Shown here piece by piece: positions 58,806-64,000 of a DNA stretch of 64,000 nt. The position numbers and the translations under genes were made by a program. The notes beneath the pieces were generated by a model, which saw only the letters and a program-made list of their open reading frames with translations, had not been told where the DNA came from and made no database searches. Source of the stretch: Ilumatobacter fluminis (GTDB taxonomy: Bacteria > Actinomycetota > Acidimicrobiia > Acidimicrobiales > Ilumatobacteraceae); NCBI RefSeq assembly GCF_004364865.1, contig NZ_SOAU01000001.1, forward strand, positions 806,001 through 870,000. Direction: 5' to 3'. The stretch's first letter is position 1; every line of letters begins with the position of its first letter.

Positions 58806-58945
58806 CTCACCACGTTGCCACGGACGTCGCCGCCGAGTGGTAGCGGGGCGAAGGTGGCGGTCTCGACGCCGGGCGGGATGGCGTCGAGACCGCCGTCGTC
58901 CACCGAGCCGAGGCCGGGCGGACGGCACGAGAGCGCATCGACCAC
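58802..58945 (-). CDS. Possible small ORF coupled to the DsbA-like gene
   Basis: A 47-residue frame from GTG 58945 whose stop overlaps the DsbA-like start (ATGA). Residues such as [20 protein letters not shown] and [20 protein letters not shown] show normal high-GC codon bias. No ribosome-binding site or known family is visible; it may be the end of a degraded gene. The rest of the gap to 59163 shows nothing clear. Confidence 0.3.
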   Translation of the reverse strand: MVDALSCRPPGLGSVDDGGLDAIPPGVETATFAPLPLGGDVRGNVVR

Positions 58946-59162
58946 ATGCGGGAACCATGGGACGCTGCTCTCGCGATCTGGGTTGATCGTCGATGACGAG
59001 TGCTGACGAGTGTGGACCGTAGCGGACGGGCGTGCCCGTCCTCCTGTTCTCATGCTACGACACAACACAGGTGCATCGGAACACAGGTCGCGAATCCGCT
59101 TGCGGCACCGGATCGGATGGGGGAAACTGCGACGCAGCGGGCAACGATCGACGGGGGTCGAC

Positions 59163-60368
59163 ATGTTGGAACGAAGCGGATGGCGTCGCGGTGCCATCAC
59201 GGTGCTGGCTGCAGTGGTGGCCTTCGTCGGGGCGGCGGCGGTCGGTGGTACCGGCGCATCAGCCGACGACGCACGATGGGTCGTCACACTCGGCGACTCG
59301 GCGATCTCCGGTGAGGCCGGCCGATGGGCCGGCAACACCAACCAGTGGTCGGGCAAGGTCGACACCGGCGCCGACGCCTACTTCGACAATGCGACGAACA
59401 CCGCCGAGACGACGCCGAACTGTCACCGGTCGAAGTCGGCCGAGGCCCACATCGGCGAGGGCATCAACTCGCTCAACCTCGCCTGCTCGGGCGCCCGCAC
59501 GTACACCCAGACGGGCGGCGACTTCAAGCCCGGGCTCGACTGGTACGACGACGGCGCCGGCCGCCAGAGCCAGGTCGTCCAGCTCCAGTCGTTCGCCGCG
59601 TCGAACGATGTCGACGCGGTGGTCGTCCTCGTCGGCGCGAACAACTTCGGCTTCGCCGACATCGTGACACGCTGCGTCAGCAACTGGCTGACGTCGCCGT
59701 CGTGGTGGAAGAACTACTGCTCCGACGACTCGTACGTCCGGAACCGTTTCACGTCGAACGCGGTCGACGCACGCACGAACGAGGTCGCCGGCGCGATCTC
59801 GAACGTCGCGCAAGCGATGTCGTCGGCCGGATACCAGCCGTCCGACTACACGATCATCGTCCAGACCTACTGGTCGCCGATCCCACGAGGCAACCAGTTC
59901 CGCTACTCGCAGAACGGCTGGACCCGGCAGAGCGTCGGCGGCTGTGGCGTCTGGAACCGCGACGCCAACTGGGCGAACGACACGGCGGTCGTCAAGATGA
60001 ACCAGGCACTGACCGAGGGCGCCGTACGGTCCGGCGTGCCCAACTACGTGGTGCTCGACATGTCTCGCTCGCTCGACGGCCATCGGCTGTGCGAACAAGG
60101 GGTCGGGTTGCTCGAGGAAACCGGCATCGCGAACTATCAGCAGGCCGGCGCCGCCGACGCCGCGGAGTGGGTCAGCCAGATCCGGACCCTGACGACGATC
60201 TTCGGTCCGTACCAGCTCCAGGAAGACCTCCACGCCAACTACTGGGGTCAGCTCGCGATGCGGAACTGCCTGCGGCAGGCCTACAACGGCGGCGCAGTGC
60301 AGGGTGGCCAGTGCACGAGCACCGGTGGTGTCAATGCGCTCGGCGAGCCCAACATGGTGCTGAACTGA
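59163..60368 (+). CDS. Secreted SGNH/GDSL-type esterase
   Basis: A 401-residue exported hydrolase. Signal peptide residues 8-35 (RGAITVLAAVVAFVGAAAVG, probable cut after GASA). Block I with the nucleophile in VVTLGDSAISGE, block III GANN in VVLVGANNFGF, and block V with Asp and His in EDLHANYWGQ. Several Cys (NCHRS, LACSG, TRCVS, YCSDD, GGCGVW, LCEQG, NCLRQ, GGQCTS) suggest disulfides typical of actinobacterial secreted lipases. Substrate unknown (lipid or acetylated glycan). ATG 59163 is the start nearest the signal peptide. Confidence 0.87.
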   Translation: MLERSGWRRGAITVLAAVVAFVGAAAVGGTGASADDARWVVTLGDSAISGEAGRWAGNTNQWSGKVDTGADAYFDNATNTAETTPNCHRSKSAEAHIGEGINSLNLACSGARTYTQTGGDFKPGLDWYDDGAGRQSQVVQLQSFAASNDVDAVVVLVGANNFGFADIVTRCVSNWLTSPSWWKNYCSDDSYVRNRFTSNAVDARTNEVAGAISNVAQAMSSAGYQPSDYTIIVQTYWSPIPRGNQFRYSQNGWTRQSVGGCGVWNRDANWANDTAVVKMNQALTEGAVRSGVPNYVVLDMSRSLDGHRLCEQGVGLLEETGIANYQQAGAADAAEWVSQIRTLTTIFGPYQLQEDLHANYWGQLAMRNCLRQAYNGGAVQGGQCTSTGGVNALGEPNMVLN

Positions 60369-60376
60369 TTCGAGTG

Positions 60377-60439
60377 GAGGAGCAGTGCTCCTCGTGGCCG
60401 CCCGGCCGGCCGCGGTCGTGTCACGTGACGCGACCGCGG
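60377..60439 (+). terminator. Two hairpins after the SGNH esterase
   Basis: GAGGAGCA-G-TGCTCCTC at 60377-60393, then CCGCGGTCG/CGACCGCGG at 60410-60439 with TCACGTGA, itself a palindrome, in its loop. Confidence 0.6.
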
Positions 60440-60680
60440 TCGCGTCGGCGGTGCCGGGACGGTTCGCGACGCCTTGCCATGGCTCCGTGCTCGGCGCCGG
60501 CGGAACCCACGCGCTCGGTGAGGCCGTGCGATGGGCAGCGTTCGCTGCGGAGGTTCGGAGCAGCACCGGTGGCGGCTCACCCGCTCCGGTCAGGTGCGGT
60601 GGACGACGCGTTCGTGGTGGCCGCGACGACACACGCCGACCGATCACCTCGCTGCATCGAACCGCTCGGCCGGGTTCGGG
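60440..60680. other. Spacer between convergent genes
   Basis: No gene or clear signal recognised. Base use is coding-like but no frame has a recognisable protein. Confidence 0.4.
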
Positions 60681-61493
60681 TCAGGTGACGCGGTCGCGGT
60701 CGAGTCGACGGAGGCGCTCTTCGCGGCGGCGCGCCTTCTTGCGTCGGGCCAGTGCCACGAACACGATGAAGCCGGTCGCCATCACCACCCAGACGACGAG
60801 CAGCACGAGCGAGATCGTCGCGAGCGGACCGGCCCACGCCGTGCCACCGCTCGCCGGGATCTGCACCGTCTGCACATAGAGGTTCGTGCTCGACCCGTCG
60901 AGCGGCGCCTGCCACTCGATCACACCGTCGACCTCGGTGCCCTCCTCGGCCGACACCAACTCGCCGGGAAGCGACACCCGATAGGTGAACGACATGGCGT
61001 CGGACGGCGCGAGCCCGCTGGCAGCGATCTGTTCCTCGAACGGCAGACCACCGACGGTGTCGATCAGGTCGGCATCGGCGAACCCGGCGTAGCCGTCGGT
61101 GAGCTGCATGACGCCGTTGATCGCATTCGTGGTCTGCTCGGTGTCGGGGTCGGTCGTGCGGGCGGCTGCCATCCGGGTGAGGGGCGGTCCGATGCTGTTG
61201 AGGACATTCGCCAACTCCTCGGCCGAACTGACGTCGTGGGTGAGAACCAACTCGAGTCCACCGTCGTCGGTGGCGGTCGGACCGTCGACCGACCAGCCGT
61301 TCGCGATCGCGTCGTCGAGTCGGAGATCGTCGACCAGGTCGGGGACCTGTTCGACCAGTTCTGCGTCGGCCACGGCGGTCATGGTGACCGTACCGGTGCC
61401 ATCGGGTTCGATCGCCACGTCGACCGTCACGTCGAGACGGCACGCGCTGAGCGCGAGCACACAGGCGACGAGCAACATCAGACGGCGGACCAC
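60681..61493 (-). CDS. LppM-like lipoprotein with C-terminal membrane helix
   Basis: A 270-residue lipoprotein. Signal MVRRLMLLVACVLALSAC ends in lipobox LSAC. The extracytoplasmic part (RLDVTVDVAIEPDGTGTVTM, ELVEQVPDLVDDLRLDDAIA, MSFTYRVSLPGELVSAEEGT) matches the LppM/DUF3153 pattern of mycobacteria, and a C-terminal helix (ISLVLLVVWVVMATGFIVFV) with a basic tail ends it, as in LppM. LppM affects phagosome maturation in M. tuberculosis; in a free-living host it is probably an envelope lipid-binding protein. GTG 61493 follows AAGATT by 7 nt on the minus strand. Confidence 0.85.
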   Translation of the reverse strand: MVRRLMLLVACVLALSACRLDVTVDVAIEPDGTGTVTMTAVADAELVEQVPDLVDDLRLDDAIANGWSVDGPTATDDGGLELVLTHDVSSAEELANVLNSIGPPLTRMAAARTTDPDTEQTTNAINGVMQLTDGYAGFADADLIDTVGGLPFEEQIAASGLAPSDAMSFTYRVSLPGELVSAEEGTEVDGVIEWQAPLDGSSTNLYVQTVQIPASGGTAWAGPLATISLVLLVVWVVMATGFIVFVALARRKKARRREERLRRLDRDRVT

Positions 61494-61561
61494 GACGGCC
61501 AATCTTCGCAGCCCGTCCCCCCGATCCGACGCCACCCCACGAAAAAGCTGCCGCCCCACCC

Positions 61562-61735
61562 GGACGCCTGGTGGATTCAATCGCCTCGGCGTCCGGGGCG
61601 GTGGGTGTCGTGGACGCCTGGTCGATTCGATCGCCTGGGTGTCCGGGGTGGCGTGGGACGACCGGACGCCTGGTGGATTCGATCGCCTGGGTGTCCACCG
61701 GTGGACACCTGGTGGATTAAATCGCCTGGGTGTCC
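61562..61735 (+). repeat. Four 33-bp palindromic repeats, left of the DUF1353 gene
   Basis: Copies at 61562-61594, 61612-61644, 61664-61696 and 61703-61735, each exactly 33 bp: GGACRCC, then TGGTSGATTNRATCGCCT, then GGYGTCC. Outer arms are complementary and GATTNAATC forms a second palindrome at the centre. The last two copies are joined by ACCGGT. All have the same orientation. Confidence 0.9.
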
Positions 61736-61760
61736 GGGGCCGGCGTGGGACACTCGGGGG

Positions 61761-62576
61761 ATGGGGGTCTTCACGTACGGGACCGACACGATCACGATCG
61801 GCGACACCGGCAACATCGTCCTGGAACGGCTCCCGATCCAGGAGGGTGACTGCGAGGAGTTCCGGCTGCACCGCACCGTCACGTACGCGACGACGCTCGC
61901 CGACGGGTCGCCGTTCGTCTACACCGTGCCGCCCGCGAACGAGCCCGACTGGGTGACCGACCTCGCCTCCGTGCCCCAGTTGCTCACCTGGCTGGTGCCG
62001 ACGTCGGGCAAGCACCTGCCCGCCGCCCTCGTGCACGACGCACTGGTCGACGACCCGGCCATCGACCGATACCACGCCGACGAACTGTTCCGTGACGGGA
62101 TGGGCGATCTCGAGGTCGGTTTCATCCGGCGCTGGTTGATGTGGACCGCGGTCACGCTCGAGACCATCCGCCGACGTGCCGACGTGTTGACCAAGGTGCG
62201 CACGTTCGGGTCGCTGCTGCTGATCGTCCTCCTCGGTGCGGCGGCGACCGTGAACCTGGCGACCGACGTCACGATCCTGCCGTGGATGGGGACCGAGGAG
62301 GGAGTGAGCGGCTTCTTTGTCGAGACGGCCTTCGGGCTCGCCGGGGCGATCGTGATCCCGGTCGTGCTCGGGGTGCTGCTGTGGGCGCCGGTCCGAACGG
62401 CCGGGGTGATCGCCGGGGTGTCGATCGCCGTGCTGTTCCACGCCATGCTGCTCGTCGCCGGGGTGTACGGCTTCTACCGCCTGCTCGAGGGCACGCCGCG
62501 ACGGCTTCAGCAGGCCGTCGGCATCGTGCTCCTCCTCGCCGCGACCGTCGTCTTCACCTGGTCGTTCCTCCGCTGA
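61761..62576 (+). CDS. DUF1353 domain protein with C-terminal membrane helices
   Basis: A 271-residue protein. Residues 1-135 match DUF1353 (VTDLASVPQLLTWLVPTSGK, ALVHDALVDDPAIDRYHADE, LFRDGMGDLEVGFIRRWLMW), a domain common in phage and in some bacterial proteins with conserved His-Asp that hints at a hydrolase. Residues 150-271 add about four membrane helices (LLLIVLLGAAATVNLAT; IVIPVVLGVLLWAPV; GVIAGVSIAVLFHAMLLVAG; IVLLLAATVVFTW), an unusual fusion. ATG 61761 follows GACACT by 6 nt, perhaps leaderless. It is bracketed by four palindromic repeats on each side. Confidence 0.8.
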   Translation: MGVFTYGTDTITIGDTGNIVLERLPIQEGDCEEFRLHRTVTYATTLADGSPFVYTVPPANEPDWVTDLASVPQLLTWLVPTSGKHLPAALVHDALVDDPAIDRYHADELFRDGMGDLEVGFIRRWLMWTAVTLETIRRRADVLTKVRTFGSLLLIVLLGAAATVNLATDVTILPWMGTEEGVSGFFVETAFGLAGAIVIPVVLGVLLWAPVRTAGVIAGVSIAVLFHAMLLVAGVYGFYRLLEGTPRRLQQAVGIVLLLAATVVFTWSFLR

Positions 62577-62595
62577 CCCGACCCGAATCGGCGCC

Positions 62596-62798
62596 GGACG
62601 CCTGGTGGATTCAATCGCTTTGGCGTCCGGGGAGGTGGGTGGTCGAGGTCGGGGTGGTGGCGGACTCCTGGTGGATTTAATCGCCTGTGCGTCCACCGGT
62701 GGACGCCTGGTGGATTTAATCGCTTTGGCGTCCGGGGTGGTGGGTGGTCGAGGTCGGGTGGTGGCGGACTCCTGGTGGATTCAATCGCCTGGGCGTCC
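62596..62798 (+). repeat. Four 33-bp palindromic repeats, right of the DUF1353 gene
   Basis: Copies at 62596-62628, 62662-62694, 62701-62733 and 62766-62798, same 33-bp element and orientation as the left group. The middle two are again joined by ACCGGT. The other two spacers contain nearly the same GGTGGGTGGTCGAGGTCGGG sequence, so a pair-plus-spacer unit was itself duplicated. Confidence 0.9.
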
Positions 62799-62854
62799 GG
62801 GGTGACGGGTGGGTGCGGAGCCGCGGCCTGGTCGAGACCTGGGGTCGGACGCGG

Positions 62855-62901
62855 CGACGCGGCCGCCGCAACCCCGGGTGGGGGAGCGAGCGGCCGCGTC
62901 G
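62855..62901 (-). terminator. 12-bp hairpin downstream of clpC
   Basis: CGACGCGGCCGC and GCGGCCGCGTCG enclose 23 nt, 10 bp past the clpC stop on the minus strand. Confidence 0.65.
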
Positions 62902-62910
62902 GCTCGGAAC

Positions 62911-64000
62911 TCAGTTGTCGGGGTCGGGCTGCGGTTCGTCGGTGGCCGTGGTGGCCAACTCGACCGACGCCGGGGGCACGAAGCCTTCGACGGCGTTGAA
63001 CGTGAACCGCTGGCGACCCGGGTTCTCCGGATCGTCCTCGACGTCGACGACGATGATCTCGCCGGCCGAGAACGACTTGTACAGGATCTTCTCCGACAAG
63101 ATGTCCTCGATCTTGCGCTGGATCGCACGACGCAACGGACGGGCACCGAGCTGCGGGTCGTAGCCCACCTTGGCGAGTTCTTCCTTCGCCGCCTGGGTGA
63201 CCTCGATCCCGAGACCCTGGCCCTCGAGCTGACCCACGAGACGCTTCAGCATCAGGTCGACCATCTCGACGACCTCCTGCTGCGACAGCTCGTGGAACAC
63301 GATCGTCTCGTCGATGCGGTTCAGGAACTCGGGCCGGAAGTGCGTCTTCAACGCATCGTTGACCTTCTCCTTCATCCGCTCGTACGACATCGCCGAGTCG
63401 CCGGTGGTGAAGCCGACGTTGGCCTTGCGCAGATCCTGCGTGCCGAGGTTCGACGTCATGATCAGCACCGTGTTGCGGAAATCGACCGAACGACCCTGGC
63501 TGTCGGTGAGGCGACCCTCTTCGAGGATCTGCAGCAACGTGTTGAACACGTCGGCGTGCGCCTTCTCGATCTCGTCGAACAGCACGACCGAGAACGGCTT
63601 GCGCCGCACGGCCTCGGTGAGCTGACCGCCCTCTTCGTAACCGACGTAGCCCGGAGGCGAACCGACGAGACGGCTGACCGTGTGCTTCTCCATGTACTCG
63701 GACATGTCGAGCGTGATCAGTGCCGAGTCGTCGCCGAAGAGGAACTCGGCGAGCGTCTTGGCGAGCTCGGTCTTGCCGACACCGGTGGGGCCGAGGAAGA
63801 TGAACGAGCCGCTCGGGCGGCGCGGGTCCTTGAGGCCCGCCCGGGTGCGACGGATCGACTGCGAGACCGCCGCGACGGCGTTCTCCTGGCCGATGATCCG
63901 CTTGTGCAGCTCGGCTTCCATGTTGAGGAGCTTCTCGGTCTCCTCCTCGGTGAGCTTGTACACCGGGATGCCCGTCCAGATCGACAGCACCTCGGCGACG
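62911..64000 (-). CDS. clpC: ClpC-type AAA+ ATPase, C-terminal part only
   Basis: The last 362 residues of an unfoldase that feeds proteins to ClpP; the N-terminal domains and first AAA+ module lie beyond the window. The second AAA+ module is complete: [20 protein letters not shown], Walker A GPTGVGKT, Walker [12 protein letters not shown], sensor 1 LIMTSNLG, arginine finger region [10 protein letters not shown] and sensor 2 [16 protein letters not shown]. The pore loop [12 protein letters not shown] is intact. Ends in an acidic DEPQPDPDN tail. Confidence 0.95.
   Translation of the reverse strand, partial: VAEVLSIWTGIPVYKLTEEETEKLLNMEAELHKRIIGQENAVAAVSQSIRRTRAGLKDPRRPSGSFIFLGPTGVGKTELAKTLAEFLFGDDSALITLDMSEYMEKHTVSRLVGSPPGYVGYEEGGQLTEAVRRKPFSVVLFDEIEKAHADVFNTLLQILEEGRLTDSQGRSVDFRNTVLIMTSNLGTQDLRKANVGFTTGDSAMSYERMKEKVNDALKTHFRPEFLNRIDETIVFHELSQQEVVEMVDLMLKRLVGQLEGQGLGIEVTQAAKEELAKVGYDPQLGARPLRRAIQRKIEDILSEKILYKSFSAGEIIVVDVEDDPENPGRQRFTFNAVEGFVPPASVELATTATDEPQPDPDN

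Noticed and set aside
60531-62576. 681-codon frame reaching into the DUF1353 gene
   Set aside because: Its first 410 codons run antisense to the LppM-like gene and across the palindromes; the real start is ATG 61761.
61562-62798. CRISPR-like array of short regular repeats
   Set aside because: Spacers range from 6 to 33 bp and are partly identical, a gene lies in the middle, and no cas genes are present; a REP-like palindrome family fits better.

Overview
The window is high-GC, densely packed bacterial DNA that reads as an actinobacterium. The evidence is a DevR/DosR-type regulator with its HisKA_3 kinase, a topoisomerase I with a lysine-rich tail, an Eis-like acetyltransferase, two DUF222/HNH (13E12-type) genes, an LppM-like lipoprotein and a compact Gram-positive Tad locus. 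An Acidimicrobiia-type relative (Ilumatobacter-like) is my best guess, as an inference from gene style only. Many starts lie 6-7 nt after a TANNNT box, which suggests frequent leaderless transcription. A selenocysteine tRNA is present.

Layout. 1-7.3 kb: fumarase (cut by the edge), DUF454 and DUF421 membrane proteins, tRNA-Thr, a tandem pair of secreted coiled-coil proteins, holB-tmk. 6.6-10 kb: a DevR-like regulator diverging from a DevS-like kinase; after the kinase comes a multicopper oxidase with a DosR-like palindrome in its upstream region. 10.1-11.4 kb: a QEGLA/DUF1704 metallopeptidase-like gene. 11.6-26.2 kb: the most striking region, a cassette present twice: PilV-like prepilin, PilW-like prepilin fused to a von Willebrand A domain, large PilX-like prepilin with FN3 (and in copy 2 four IPT/TIG) domains, then a DUF222/HNH gene with an inverted repeat over its ribosome-binding site. 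26.6-34.9 kb: topA, a membrane-anchored PQQ-type propeller protein, rsgA, an ACAD10/11-type acyl-CoA dehydrogenase, an ABM-DUF952 fusion. 35-39 kb: a STAS protein and a six-gene Tad pilus operon (tadZ-A-B-C-flp-tadE). 39.2-44.3 kb: a subtilase with 25 pentapeptide repeats, a GGDEF-EAL protein, a D-2-hydroxyacid dehydrogenase. 44.4 kb: selC. 44.6-49.9 kb: a PAS-like Cys-pair protein, an alpha/beta hydrolase and a three-subunit molybdenum hydroxylase operon. 50-55 kb: an Eis-like and a GNAT acetyltransferase, a decayed membrane gene, a group 2 sigma factor, a Bax-inhibitor-1 protein and a glycine-zipper HExxH protein. 55.1-55.9 kb: an array of eleven hairpin units. 55.9-64 kb: UbiB-like kinase, DksA-like, DsbA-like, SGNH esterase and LppM-like genes, a DUF1353 gene bracketed by two sets of four 33-bp palindromes, and the 3' part of clpC.

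How parts fit together. Two distinct surface-filament systems appear: a small Tad machine with its own ATPase and pseudopilins, and two sets of modular type IV minor pilins whose export ATPase, platform and prepilin peptidase must lie outside the window. The DevR/DevS pair plausibly controls the copper oxidase through the palindrome. The three molybdenum hydroxylase subunits form a coupled operon with ATGA overlaps.

Best candidates for something undescribed: the duplicated vWA-pilin cassette with its HNH partner, the 11-unit hairpin array (with a diverged single copy at 10,065), and the eight 33-bp palindromes arranged four on each side of one gene. All calls come from reading sequence; no database search was run.
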